39,369 nucleotides of DNA from Pseudomonadota bacterium (GCA_018241145.1 JAFEEJ010000248.1:1-39369), one strand, 5' to 3'. Numbered from the stretch's first letter, positions 7,714 through 16,020 are shown. Notes: generated from the letters alone by a model not told the origin. Numbers and translations: made by a program.

Positions 7714-9183
7714 TCAGGCATCCAGCGTCTTCAATCCCTGTATCAATTCGTTCGCCGCCGCCTGCCCGTCGCCGTACAACATGCGTGTGTTGTCGGCGTA
7801 GAACAGAGCGTTCTCGATACCGGCAAAACCCTTGCCGCGACCCCGCTTGATGACGATGACGTTCTTGCACGCGGCGACATCCAGGATCGGCATGCCGTAG
7901 ATCGGCGAAGCCGGATCGGTCTTGGCCACCGGGTTGACCACGTCGTTGGCGCCGATCACCAGCGCGACATCGGTATTGGGGAATTCCGGATTGATGTCGT
8001 CCATGTCGGCGATCAGGTCGTAGGGCACGCCGGCCTCGGCCAACAACACGTTCATGTGGCCAGGCATGCGGCCGGCAACCGGATGGATCGCGAATTTCAC
8101 CTTGACGCCGCGGTCGATCAGCAGTTTCGCGAATTCCCAGATCTTGTGCTGCGCCTGCGCCACCGCCATGCCGTAGCCGGGAACGATCGCGACGCGCTCG
8201 GCGTACGCCATCATCACCGCCGCGTCGCTGGCGTCGATCGGTTTCATCGCGCCGCTGATTTCCTGTGCTTCCCCGCCGCCGCCGCCGAAATTCCCGAAGA
8301 GGACATTCGCCAGCGAGCGGTTCATCGCCTTGGCCATCAATTGCGTCAGCAGCGTGCCGGCCGCGCCGACCACCATGCCCGCGATGATCATGGCCTCGTT
8401 CTGCAGGACGAAGCCCTCGAACGCGACCGCCAGCCCGGTGAACGCGTTGTACATCGAGATCACCACCGGCATGTCGGCGCCGCCGATCGGCAGCGTCATG
8501 GCCACGCCGAACACCAGCGACAGCACGATGAAGCCGGTCAGCAAACCCCATGCGAATGCATGGCCTTCGATGCCGGCGACCAACGCCAGCACGCCGCACA
8601 CGATCGCACCGGCGAAAATCGCGAGGTTGACCCAGCGTTGCAGGGGAAACACGAAGCGCCGGTCCATCCAGCCCTGCAACTTGGCGAACGCGATCAGCGA
8701 ACCGGTGAACGACACCGCGCCGATCAGCACGCCGAGGAACGCCAGCACCAGTTCCACCGCGCTCAAATGCACCGCGGCCTGCGCGGCCCAGGCTTCCGGC
8801 TGGATGGGCGAGGTGTCGGGCAGCAGCAGCATTCCGCGATTGAACCGGATCAGTTCCACCGCGCCGATGGCCGCGGCCGCGCCGCCGCCCATGCCGTTGA
8901 ACAGCGCCACCATCTGCGGCATCGCGGTCATCGCCACGCGACGGCCGACGATCCACGAAGCCACCACGCCGACCACGATGGCCGCCGCCATCAAACCCAA
9001 GTTGTGCAGCCCTGGCAGCAGGAAGGTCGCGAGGATCGCCGCGGCCATGCCGATGCCCGCCCAGACGATGCCGCCGCGCGCGGTGCGCGGCGAGCTCATG
9101 CGCTTCAGGCCCCAGATGAAAAGGACGGCGGCGATGAAATAGACCGCTTCGACGAAAGTGGACAACCACGCTGCGGTCATCAT
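7714..9183 (-). CDS. pntB: NAD(P) transhydrogenase subunit beta
   Basis: A 489-residue membrane subunit of the proton-translocating transhydrogenase (NADH + NADP+ to NAD+ + NADPH). The N-terminal two-thirds is a bundle of transmembrane helices. The C-terminal dIII domain binds NADP(H), with the signatures GYGMAVAQAQ, HPVAGRMPGHMNVLLAEA, DMDDINPEF and GANDVVNP. The start at 9183 (Met-Met) overlaps the pntAb stop by one base, with GGGAGGG about 8 nt upstream, so translation is probably coupled. The length is normal to slightly long for the family. It is expected to assemble with the two alpha polypeptides PntAa and PntAb in the inner membrane. Confidence 0.97.
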   Translation of the reverse strand: MMTAAWLSTFVEAVYFIAAVLFIWGLKRMSSPRTARGGIVWAGIGMAAAILATFLLPGLHNLGLMAAAIVVGVVASWIVGRRVAMTAMPQMVALFNGMGGGAAAAIGAVELIRFNRGMLLLPDTSPIQPEAWAAQAAVHLSAVELVLAFLGVLIGAVSFTGSLIAFAKLQGWMDRRFVFPLQRWVNLAIFAGAIVCGVLALVAGIEGHAFAWGLLTGFIVLSLVFGVAMTLPIGGADMPVVISMYNAFTGLAVAFEGFVLQNEAMIIAGMVVGAAGTLLTQLMAKAMNRSLANVLFGNFGGGGGEAQEISGAMKPIDASDAAVMMAYAERVAIVPGYGMAVAQAQHKIWEFAKLLIDRGVKVKFAIHPVAGRMPGHMNVLLAEAGVPYDLIADMDDINPEFPNTDVALVIGANDVVNPVAKTDPASPIYGMPILDVAACKNVIVIKRGRGKGFAGIENALFYADNTRMLYGDGQAAANELIQGLKTLDA

Positions 9184-9488
9184 CACTTGCCCTCCCCGGC
9201 TTTCTGCGGCTTGCTGGTCTTGAACATCTCCAGCATCCGTTCGGTCACCACGTAGCCCCCGGCCACGTTGCCCGCGGAGAGCAGCACCGCGATCACCCCG
9301 ATCGTGATTTCCACCGGCGTCTGCGCGTGGCCCAGCGCCACCATCGCGCCCACCAGCACGATGCCGTGCACGAAGTTGGAACCCGACATCAGCGGGGTAT
9401 GCAGGATCACCGGCACGCGCGCGATGATCTCGTAGCCGGTGAACGCGGCCAGCATGAAGATGTACAGCGCCAGAAATCCGGTGATCAT
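9183..9488 (-). CDS. pntAb: NAD(P) transhydrogenase subunit alpha, membrane part
   Basis: A 101-residue protein with about three transmembrane helices. It corresponds to the membrane end of the one-piece alpha subunit in E. coli, with the conserved run PVILHTPLMSGSNFVHGIVL. Splitting alpha into PntAa and PntAb is common in bacteria. ATG 9488 is preferred (GGGGAAACGAG just upstream) over the in-frame upstream Met residues at 9521. Its partner pntAa is not adjacent but about 1.7 kb upstream, beyond three genes on the opposite strand. Confidence 0.93.
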   Translation of the reverse strand: MITGFLALYIFMLAAFTGYEIIARVPVILHTPLMSGSNFVHGIVLVGAMVALGHAQTPVEITIGVIAVLLSAGNVAGGYVVTERMLEMFKTSKPQKAGEGK

Positions 9489-9591
9489 CTCGTTTCCCCG
9501 AGCGAAGGTTCGGCGCATCATAAGGGATGGGCGCGGCGGATGCGGAATCTGTCAACCGGCCCGCACCCGGAACGTTATTGCGGACAGGCAC

Positions 9592-10236
9592 ATGCAGAGG
9601 AATGGCGATGACGTGGATGGCCATGCGCAATTCGCGGATTCCCTCGCGGTGAGTCTGGCGGGGCCGCTGGCGGCGAAGTTGCCGCTGGAGGCGGTGCGCC
9701 CGGTTGCGCCCGGAATCGAAACGTTCCTGGCTTCGGTGGAGCGACGCGCATGGCGCACGGCCGAGATCGCCTTGAACGACGCGGACGAGGCGCTGGATGC
9801 CGTGCAGGATTCGATGTTGCGGCTGGTGCGCCATTACGGCGACAAGCCCGCCGCCGAGTGGCCGCCGCTGTTCTGGGGCATCCTGCGCCGGCGCATCACC
9901 GACCTGCAACGCCGGCGCAGCGTGCGCAGGCGCATCCTGGTATGGACCGGACAGGCGCGCACGGACGAATCCGGAGAACCGCTGCCGGCGTGGGATGCGG
10001 CCGATCCCGGCCCGGATCCTGCACGCCTGCTGGCGTCGCGGCAAGCGCACGCCGCGATGTCTGCGGCCATCCGCAAGTTGCCGCGCCGCCAGCGGGAAGC
10101 GTTCCTGCTGCGGGTGCTGGAAGGACTGGACGTCGCCGACACCGCGCGTGCGATGGGTTGCTCGGAAGGCAGCGTCAAGACGCATCTTTCGCGCGCGCTG
10201 GAAGCGCTGCGCGGACAACTGGAGGCATGGCGATGA
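9592..10236 (+). CDS. ECF-type RNA polymerase sigma factor
   Basis: A 214-residue sigma-70-like factor. Region 2 is recognisable in NDADEALDAVQDSMLRLVRH and FWGILRRRITDLQRRR. Region 4 is a clear helix-turn-helix: LPRRQREAFLLRVLEGLDV followed by GCSEGSVKTHLSRALEALR. The ATG at 9592 is drawn; an in-frame GTG at 9613 with AGAGGA upstream is an equally plausible start. Its stop overlaps the next start as ATGA, and the three plus-strand genes from here to 11143 look like one operon. It is divergent from pntAb with about 100 nt between. The downstream membrane protein could act as its anti-sigma factor, but that is inference from gene order only. Confidence 0.88.
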   Translation: MQRNGDDVDGHAQFADSLAVSLAGPLAAKLPLEAVRPVAPGIETFLASVERRAWRTAEIALNDADEALDAVQDSMLRLVRHYGDKPAAEWPPLFWGILRRRITDLQRRRSVRRRILVWTGQARTDESGEPLPAWDAADPGPDPARLLASRQAHAAMSAAIRKLPRRQREAFLLRVLEGLDVADTARAMGCSEGSVKTHLSRALEALRGQLEAWR

Positions 10237-10643
10237 ACAATTCGTCCGACAGGCATTTCCCCCGCGATCCCGACACGGCATTGATGCGGCGCGCCCGCGC
10301 ATTGCACGAAGACGCCTGTGCGCACGTCGGCGCAGCCACGCGGTCGCGGCTGGCTGCCGCGCGCATCGATGCGCTGAACCGCCGCGGCCGGCGTTCCACC
10401 CGCATGGTCTGGCTGCCCGCCGCCGGCGCGATGGCCGCCTGCGCGCTGGTCATCGGGGTATTGTGGCTGCGGCCGCAATCCGCAGGTTCGCCGCAGGCAC
10501 AGGGAAGCGCCGCGCACGCCGATGCCGGATTGCCCTTCGACGCCGACGCGCAACAACTCGACCTGTACCAGAACCTGGACTTCTACCAGTGGCTGGCGCA
10601 ACAGCCTCGATCCTCCGCGCCGCCGCATGGAGGCAACCGGTGA
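10233..10643 (+). CDS. Short single-pass membrane protein, DUF3619-like (possible anti-sigma partner)
   Basis: A 136-residue protein. The first 65 residues or so are basic and alpha-helical (RAALHEDA-like stretch, then RSRLAAARIDALNRRGRR). One transmembrane segment follows (about 68-86, WLPAAGAMAACALVIGVLW), then an acidic, low-complexity periplasmic tail containing DLYQNLDFYQWLAQQP. The layout resembles DUF3619 proteins, which I recall next to sigma factor and DUF3106 genes; I cannot confirm the family here. ATG 10233 overlaps the sigma stop by 4 nt and has GGAGG 7-8 nt upstream. The position suggests membrane control of the sigma factor, without direct evidence. Confidence 0.75.
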   Translation: MNNSSDRHFPRDPDTALMRRARALHEDACAHVGAATRSRLAAARIDALNRRGRRSTRMVWLPAAGAMAACALVIGVLWLRPQSAGSPQAQGSAAHADAGLPFDADAQQLDLYQNLDFYQWLAQQPRSSAPPHGGNR

Positions 10644-11143
10644 TTTCGTTGCGCGCCCTGCGCAGAAGCCTGCTCGCGTGTGCGCTGGGGTTCGGCGCGC
10701 CGCTGGCGGCGTACGCGCAGGCCGCACCGCCCGCGGCCAACGCCGACGCACCGGTCGCGTGGGAATCGCTTTCCGCGCAACAGCAGGACCAGCTTTCGCC
10801 GCTGCACGGCCAATGGAACCAGCTGCCGCCGCACCGCCAGCAGCAACTGGCGAACGACGCGCAGCAATGGCAATCCCTGCCGCCGCAGCAACAGCAGCAA
10901 ATCCGGGAACGTCTTCAGGGCTGGGAAAGCATGACGCCGCAGCAGCGCAACCAGCTCGGCGAGAACATGCGGGCCTTCCAGCAGATGTCGCCCGATGAGC
11001 GCGCCAAGGTGACGCAAGCCTACCAGCGCTTCCAGCAGATGACTCCCGAGCAACGCCGCGCCCTGCGCGAACAATGGCGCAAGGCGAACGGGCACCCGCG
11101 CCAATCCCGGCGCCGCGGCGGATCGGGGCCGACGCAACCCTGA
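10640..11143 (+). CDS. Exported Gln-rich DUF3106-like repeat protein
   Basis: A 167-residue protein with a GTG start at 10640 (GGAGG 6 nt upstream, overlapping the previous stop by 4 nt). A signal peptide (about 1-26, ending AAYAQA) is followed by a linker. Then come about five consecutive repeats of roughly 13 residues built as W/F-x-x-L/M-x-P-x-x-R/Q-x-x-L (for example WNQLPPHRQQQL, WQSLPPQQQQQI, FQQMSPDERAKV, FQQMTPEQRRAL). A basic tail ends the protein. It is probably periplasmic and alpha-helical; its function is unknown. It closes the sigma operon. Confidence 0.85.
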   Translation: MISLRALRRSLLACALGFGAPLAAYAQAAPPAANADAPVAWESLSAQQQDQLSPLHGQWNQLPPHRQQQLANDAQQWQSLPPQQQQQIRERLQGWESMTPQQRNQLGENMRAFQQMSPDERAKVTQAYQRFQQMTPEQRRALREQWRKANGHPRQSRRRGGSGPTQP

Positions 11144-11198
11144 TGCGGACGGGCGGCGCGGCGGCGCGCCATCTCGCCGGCGGCGCGCGAACAGCGGA

Positions 11199-12299
11199 TC
11201 AGGCGCCGAACAGCACCTTGCCCTCGCGCGTCACGGCGCTCTTCGCCACCAGCTCGTCGTCGAAATCCGGTTTCAGCCCGCCGTCCTTCACCAGCAGCTC
11301 GGCGAAGTTGGCGAGATTGCGCGCGTACATTTCGGATGCGTGCAGCGGCGCCCCGGAAGGCAGGTTGACGGGGCCGATCACGTCGACGTCGCCGTGCCGG
11401 ATGGTTTCACCGGGGCGGGTCGCCTCGCAATTGCCGCCGCTTTCCGCGGCCAGGTCCACGATCACCGCGCCCGGCTTCATGCCATCCACCATCGCCGCGG
11501 AGATGATCTTCGGCGCGGGCCTGCCGGGGACGGCGGCGGTCGAAACGATCACGTCGACGCCTTTCAGGTGCTCGGCGAGTTTCGCCTGCTGCGCGGCGCG
11601 TTCTTCGACGGTGAGTTCGCGCGCGTAACCGCCCTGTCCGGCGGCGCTGACGCCGAGGTCGAGGAACTTCGCGCCCAGCGATTCGATCTGCTCGCGGGTC
11701 TCCGGGCGCACGTCGAAACCTTCCACCTGCGCGCCCAGCCGCTTGGCGGTGGCGATCGCCTGCAGGCCGGCCACGCCGGCGCCGATCACCAGCACCTTCG
11801 ACGGCCGCAACGTGCCCGCGGCGGTGGTGAGCATGGGGAAGAATTTCGGCGCTGCCTCGGCGGCAATCAGCATCGCGCGGTAACCCGCGACCGCCGCCTG
11901 CGAAGAAAGCACGTCCATCGCCTGCGCGCGCGTGGTACGCGGCAGCAGTTCCAGCGAGAACGTGGTGAGCCCGCGATTCGCGTATGCGGCGATCCGGTCG
12001 ACGGCGCCATGCGGACGCAACTGTCCGACCAATACCGTCCCCGCCCTCATTGCGGCGATGCGCGCATCGTCCGGAGGTTGCACGCACAGCAGGATGTCGG
12101 CCTGCGCGACGACCTCGCCGGCATCGGCGCAGCGCGCATCGGCGTACGCGCCATCAAGGAATCCGGCGCTCCTGCCGGCGCCGCTTTCCAGCAGCACCTG
12201 CAAGCCGCGCGCCTTGTATTTCTTCGCGGTCTCGGGGGTGATCGCCACGCGCCGTTCGCCGGCAGCGGTTTCGCGCAAGCATGCAACAGTGGTCGGCAT
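11199..12299 (-). CDS. pntAa: NAD(P) transhydrogenase subunit alpha, NAD-binding part
   Basis: A 366-residue cytoplasmic dI domain that binds NAD(H) and is related to alanine dehydrogenase. Landmarks are the N-terminal ETAAGERRVAITPETAKKY, the Rossmann motif VIGAGVAGLQAIATAKRLGA then VEGFDVRPETREQIESLGAK, and the mobile-loop region GGYARELT. ATG 12299 has GAGGAG 7 nt upstream. The protein ends before any membrane helices, which are supplied by pntAb. A plus-strand sigma operon lies between this gene and pntAb-pntB, so the three subunits need either a long read-through antisense to that operon or two promoters. Confidence 0.95.
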   Translation of the reverse strand: MPTTVACLRETAAGERRVAITPETAKKYKARGLQVLLESGAGRSAGFLDGAYADARCADAGEVVAQADILLCVQPPDDARIAAMRAGTVLVGQLRPHGAVDRIAAYANRGLTTFSLELLPRTTRAQAMDVLSSQAAVAGYRAMLIAAEAAPKFFPMLTTAAGTLRPSKVLVIGAGVAGLQAIATAKRLGAQVEGFDVRPETREQIESLGAKFLDLGVSAAGQGGYARELTVEERAAQQAKLAEHLKGVDVIVSTAAVPGRPAPKIISAAMVDGMKPGAVIVDLAAESGGNCEATRPGETIRHGDVDVIGPVNLPSGAPLHASEMYARNLANFAELLVKDGGLKPDFDDELVAKSAVTREGKVLFGA

Positions 12300-12452
12300 C
12301 GTCGGTCTCCTCGCCGACGCATCCTAGCCGATGCGCGACGAAAGTTGAAAAGCGCGGCGCGGGACTCCCGCCCGCCGGGCTTTCATGCCGCGGCTGCGGC
12401 GTTCGCGGCCGGACGGCTCCGCGCAGGGGTGCGGGTGCATGTCGCATCGGGC

Positions 12453-12464
12453 TACACTTGCGCG
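12453..12464 (+). promoter_or_regulatory. Leaderless-type promoter (-10 TACACT, 6 nt before ATG)
   Basis: TACACT at 12453-12458 is followed by TGCGCG and the ATG of the nitroreductase gene, with no Shine-Dalgarno sequence. Transcription would begin at or next to the ATG. Confidence 0.45.
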
Positions 12465-13040
12465 ATGCCCGGATCCATCCTCGATTTCCTGCACTCGCGA
12501 CATTCCACCCCGGCGATGCAGCTGGGCGAGCCCGGCCCCGATCCCGCACAGCTGGCGCGCTTGCTGGAAGCCGCGGTGCGCGTTCCCGACCACGGCAAGC
12601 TGGCGCCGTGGCGATTGCTGCTGTTGCGCGGCGACGCCAAGGCCCGCTGCGGCGACCGCCTTGCGGAGTTGCACGCGGACATCGACCCGCTCACGCCACC
12701 GAAGAAACTCGAAAAGGATCGCGGACGCTTTCGCGCCGCGCCGCTCGTGATCGCGGTGATCGCGCGCATCGAGGAAAACCATCCGAAGATTCCCGCGCAG
12801 GAGCAATTGCTGTCGGCAGGCTGTGTCGCCTACAACCTGCTGCTCGGCGCGCAATCGCTCGGCTTCGGAGCGCAATGGCTGACCGGCTGGTCGTGCTACG
12901 AACCGCAGGCGGCGGCATTGCTGGGGCTTGCGTCCGGCGAACGCCTGATCGCCTACATCCACATCGGAACGTCGCGCGAACCCGTGCCGGATCGCGACCG
13001 GCCCGCGTGGCGCGACGTGGTCTCCGAATGGAAAGGCTGA
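12465..13040 (+). CDS. Nitroreductase family protein (YdjA-like)
   Basis: A 191-residue flavin (FMN)-dependent oxidoreductase of the compact YdjA-like nitroreductase branch. Landmarks are the N-terminal ILDFLHSRHSTPAMQLGEP, RVPDHGKLAPWRLLLLRG (FMN and substrate contact region), QEQLLSAGCVAYNLLLGAQSLGFGAQWLTG and a C-terminal HIGTSREPVPDRDRP. Physiological substrate unknown. The ATG at 12465 lacks a ribosome binding site but lies 6 nt after a TACACT hexamer. It overlaps the next gene by 13 nt, so the two are probably co-transcribed. It is divergent from pntAa. Confidence 0.9.
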   Translation: MPGSILDFLHSRHSTPAMQLGEPGPDPAQLARLLEAAVRVPDHGKLAPWRLLLLRGDAKARCGDRLAELHADIDPLTPPKKLEKDRGRFRAAPLVIAVIARIEENHPKIPAQEQLLSAGCVAYNLLLGAQSLGFGAQWLTGWSCYEPQAAALLGLASGERLIAYIHIGTSREPVPDRDRPAWRDVVSEWKG

Positions 13041-13972
13041 ATTCCCGCACGCGCACGCTTTACCTGCTGGACGCGAGCATGTACGTGTTCCGCGCCTGGC
13101 ATTCGATGCCCGACCAGTTCTTCGACATCGATGGCGCGCCGGTCAATGCGGTGCACGGATTCACGCGTTTCCTGCTGGAATTCATCGAACGCGCGCGGCC
13201 CACCCACGCGCTCGCCGCGTTCGACATATCGCTCGCCGGTTCCTTCCGCAACGCGCTGTACCCGGCCTACAAGGCCAACCGCGAACCGGCCCCGCCGGAG
13301 TTGAAGCGCCAGTTCGAATATTGTCGCGAGATCGCCGCCGCGCTGGGCTTCTGCGTGCTGGCGGATGCCGCCTACGAGGCCGACGACCTGATCGGCAGCG
13401 CGCAGGCGGCGCTGCGCAAACACGGTTTCCGCAGCGTGATCGTCTCCGCGGACAAGGATTTCGGCCAGCTGCTGGACGCCGGCGACGAACAATGGGACTA
13501 CGCGCGCAATCTCCGCTGGGATGCTTCCGGCGTGCACGCGAAGCTCGGCGTGCAGGCGAAGCAGGTGGTCGATTTCCTTGCGCTCACCGGTGATGCGGTC
13601 GACAACATTCCCGGCGTTCCCGGGATCGGCCCGCGCACGGCCGCCGCGTTGCTGGCGCATTTCGGCACGCTGGACGAACTGCTGGCGCGCCTGGGCGAAG
13701 TTTCGTATCTGCGCATCCGCGGCGCGGCGATGGTCGGCGCCAGGCTGCGTGCGCACGCGGAACAAGCCCTGTTGTCGCGCCGGCTCGCATCGATCGCGCT
13801 GGACGCGCCGGTGCCGCGCGCGCCCGAAGCGCTGCTGCGCCGCGCGCCCGATGCGGCGACGCTGGATGCGCTGTTCGAACGCGTGCGGCTGGGGCCGATG
13901 ACGCGCGCCCGCGCGCAGAAGCTCGCCGGGTCGTTCGATCCTTCCCCGGCATCCATCGAGGCCGTTCCGTGA
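13028..13972 (+). CDS. Stand-alone 5'-3' exonuclease / flap endonuclease
   Basis: A 314-residue PIN-like 5' nuclease without a polymerase domain, similar to the nuclease part of DNA polymerase I and to Xni/ExoIX. The N-terminal metal-site motif is LLDASMYVFRAWHSMP. The middle reads FDISLAGSFRNALYPAYKANRE, EADDLIGSA and VSADKDFGQLL, with the acidic residues expected for metal binding. The H3TH DNA-binding region is GDAVDNIPGVPGIGPRTAAALL. A role in processing flaps or RNA primers is inferred from the family. ATG 13028 lies inside the end of the nitroreductase gene; its stop overlaps the GTG start of the NUDIX gene. Confidence 0.92.
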   Translation: MERLNSRTRTLYLLDASMYVFRAWHSMPDQFFDIDGAPVNAVHGFTRFLLEFIERARPTHALAAFDISLAGSFRNALYPAYKANREPAPPELKRQFEYCREIAAALGFCVLADAAYEADDLIGSAQAALRKHGFRSVIVSADKDFGQLLDAGDEQWDYARNLRWDASGVHAKLGVQAKQVVDFLALTGDAVDNIPGVPGIGPRTAAALLAHFGTLDELLARLGEVSYLRIRGAAMVGARLRAHAEQALLSRRLASIALDAPVPRAPEALLRRAPDAATLDALFERVRLGPMTRARAQKLAGSFDPSPASIEAVP

Positions 13973-14547
13973 ATCGCCACCCGCGCATCCCGCCGGACGG
14001 TGACGCAGAAACCACCACACTTTTCGCCGGCAAGTGGTTGACACTCAAGGCGCGCGGCCGTTGGGAATTCGTCGAACGCAACAGCCGCGGCGGCGCGGTG
14101 ATCATCGTGGCGGTGACGCCCGAGGACCGCGTGCTGTTGGTCGAACAATATCGCGTGGCGATCCGCGCCTTCACCATCGAAATGCCGGCCGGGCTGGTCG
14201 GCGATCTCGAAGGCGCATCGGACGAGGAAGTCGAAACCGCCGCCCGCCGGGAACTGAGCGAGGAAACCGGCTACGCCTGCGCACGCGTGGTGCACCTGCA
14301 TTCGGGCCCGTCATCGGCGGGCATGAGCACCGAGATGATGCATTTCGTTCGCGCGCTGGGACTGCGCAAGGTCGGCGAAGGCGGCGGCGACGACACCGAG
14401 GACATCACCGTGCACGAAGTGCCGCGCGACCGTGCCGGCGCATGGCTGCGCGCGAAAGCCGCCGAAGGTTATTCGATCGATCCGAAACTGTTCGCGGGGC
14501 TGTGGTTCCTGGAACACATGCCCGTTGCAACCATCCCCGCTCCTTGA
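13969..14547 (+). CDS. NUDIX hydrolase, ADP-ribose pyrophosphatase-like
   Basis: A 192-residue NUDIX protein. The fold is visible in GKWLTLKARGRWEFVER, VIIVAVTPEDRVLLVEQYR, MPAGLVGD and the Nudix helix EEVETAARRELSEETGY with its metal-binding glutamates. This pattern is typical of NudF/ADP-ribose and nucleoside-diphosphate-sugar pyrophosphatases; the exact substrate cannot be read from sequence. The GTG start at 13969 overlaps the exonuclease stop by 4 nt and has GAGG 7 nt upstream. It is convergent with the MAPEG gene, with only 7 nt between stops and no obvious terminator. Confidence 0.92.
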   Translation: MNRHPRIPPDGDAETTTLFAGKWLTLKARGRWEFVERNSRGGAVIIVAVTPEDRVLLVEQYRVAIRAFTIEMPAGLVGDLEGASDEEVETAARRELSEETGYACARVVHLHSGPSSAGMSTEMMHFVRALGLRKVGEGGGDDTEDITVHEVPRDRAGAWLRAKAAEGYSIDPKLFAGLWFLEHMPVATIPAP

Positions 14548-14554
14548 AGGCGGC

Positions 14555-14956
14555 TCATCCCGCCGCATGCCACACGACGAACTTCCACAACAGCAGCAGC
14601 GCCATCGCCAGTATCACCAGCAGCGTCAACGCGATGCCCGCGGCGCGTCCGAAGGAAACCCCGGCGTACGACGACAGCCCGATCGCGTGCAGCACGCGGC
14701 CCACGATCAGCACGATGCCGAACAGGTGCAGCAGCCACGGCTGGCTGCCATCCAGATCGAGGATCAGCAACAGCAGCAGCGCGATCGGCAGGTACTCGAC
14801 CGCGTTGGCGTGCGCGCGGATCGCGCGCGCGAGGCGCTCGTTGCCGCCGGTGCCGATCCCGACCTTCCCGGTATTGCGCAGCCACATGACGCGGGCGGCC
14901 AAAACGACAACCAGCAACGCCGACAGCGCCGCGTACAAACCGGTGATGTGCATCAT
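14555..14956 (-). CDS. MAPEG family membrane protein
   Basis: A 133-residue protein with four hydrophobic helices. It has the MAPEG hallmarks: an N-terminal helix, then RVMWLRNTGKVGIGTGGNERLARAIRAHANAVEYLPIALLL (shown by positions about 22-62; key residues R, N-E-R, R-A-H-A-N-E-Y), a third helix, and a C-terminal helix. Bacterial MAPEG proteins are glutathione-dependent or of unknown function. ATG 14956 overlaps the stop of the TMEM43-like gene (ATGA), with GGAGG-GGAAGG upstream, so the two are probably translated together. Confidence 0.88.
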   Translation of the reverse strand: MMHITGLYAALSALLVVVLAARVMWLRNTGKVGIGTGGNERLARAIRAHANAVEYLPIALLLLLILDLDGSQPWLLHLFGIVLIVGRVLHAIGLSSYAGVSFGRAAGIALTLLVILAMALLLLWKFVVWHAAG

Positions 14957-16020
14957 GTGCCTTCCCCTCCGTCGCGGCGAACCGCCTGTACCGAACCCGG
15001 TGCAAATTGCCGCCAGCGCCATGCAGCCGCCGCCGCGGCGATCAGCGCGACCACCAGCAGCACGATCGCGGCGGCATTGCGCACGCCGAACCAGAACAGG
15101 CATGCGAGCACGGCCAGCATGGCACAGGCTGCGGCCAGCCCCAGCCATTCGTCGCGGCGCGCGCGCGGCAACACCAGCAACACGCCGGCCCACGCCAGCA
15201 GGATCGCGAGCACGCGCCTGGCCCAGGCGAAATCCGGCCTCGGCGCGGCGTCGGGCACCACGTCGCTCAACGAGCGCTTGCCGATCTGCACCTGCGCCAG
15301 ATCCCGACCCGATGCATCCCGGGGCTGCATCAACCCGCCGTTCTGCGCGCGCGCCAGCACGGTGAGTTCCTTCGGCGCGATCCGCATCCAGCTGACGCGC
15401 AGGTCGCCGGTGCGTGGATGTTGCGGATCGACGCTGGTCACGAGCGTGCCGTCGTGCGCCTGGAAAGTCGCGGCCAGGTTCGGCGGCAATGCGCGCAAAT
15501 CCGGCGAGAAATCCTCGACGCCGGAAATGGTTTCGACCAGATCCGGCGCGAGCTTGAATCCGCCGACGCGCACGTCGGGCGAATCGAAGCGCGCTCCGTC
15601 GAACGGAAAGGCGCCGGGATTTTCGTGTCCCGCGGGCTGGGCGAATTTCGTCGAATCGACCGGATGATCGACCCAGTCGAGTTCATAGCTGCGCCGGCCG
15701 CCGTCGACCTCCTGCCACTGGAACATCTCGACCTTGCGCACCAGCGCCACCGCGTTGGCGCCGACGTTGAACTGCGGATCGCGAGCGGGCTGGGCGATCT
15801 GCACGGGATCCGCAACGAACACCAGCTGCCCGTCGCTGTCCGGGCCGGGCCGCACCTGCGCGCCGTGCAACACGAAACCGCCCAGCGCGTCCTCGCCCAT
15901 CGCGCGCAGGCGGTCGGCGTGTTCGGTGAATCCGAGCAGCAGCAGCGCGGCCATCAAAAGGATTGCGCCGGCGACCACCGCGACGAGGCGCCGTGCCGCC
16001 GATGATGCGTGCTCGTCCAT
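14953..16020 (-). CDS. TMEM43 (LUMA) family membrane protein
   Basis: A 355-residue protein. One transmembrane helix near the N-terminus (about 11-31) is followed by a large extracytoplasmic part of about 240 residues and three or so helices near the C-terminus (about 272-336). The soluble part has the TMEM43 pattern: GALGGFVLHG-like start, DPVQIAQPARDPQFNV, VALVRKVEMFQWQE, YELDWVDHPVDSTKF and NPGAFPFDGARF. The molecular role in bacteria is not established. ATG 16020 has no ribosome binding site but follows TAAGCT by exactly 6 nt, suggesting a leaderless start. It overlaps the MAPEG gene downstream. Confidence 0.88.
   Translation of the reverse strand: MDEHASSAARRLVAVVAGAILLMAALLLLGFTEHADRLRAMGEDALGGFVLHGAQVRPGPDSDGQLVFVADPVQIAQPARDPQFNVGANAVALVRKVEMFQWQEVDGGRRSYELDWVDHPVDSTKFAQPAGHENPGAFPFDGARFDSPDVRVGGFKLAPDLVETISGVEDFSPDLRALPPNLAATFQAHDGTLVTSVDPQHPRTGDLRVSWMRIAPKELTVLARAQNGGLMQPRDASGRDLAQVQIGKRSLSDVVPDAAPRPDFAWARRVLAILLAWAGVLLVLPRARRDEWLGLAAACAMLAVLACLFWFGVRNAAAIVLLVVALIAAAAAAWRWRQFAPGSVQAVRRDGGEGT

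Noticed and set aside
7714..10302. Extended minus-strand frame joining pntB to upstream sequence
   Set aside because: The upstream part lies in a different frame from pntAb and crosses its coding region; pntB starts at 9183 with a ribosome binding site.
9489..11198. Insertion sequence or island between pntAb and pntAa
   Set aside because: No transposase, terminal repeats or composition change; the genes are ordinary and in overlapping operon order.
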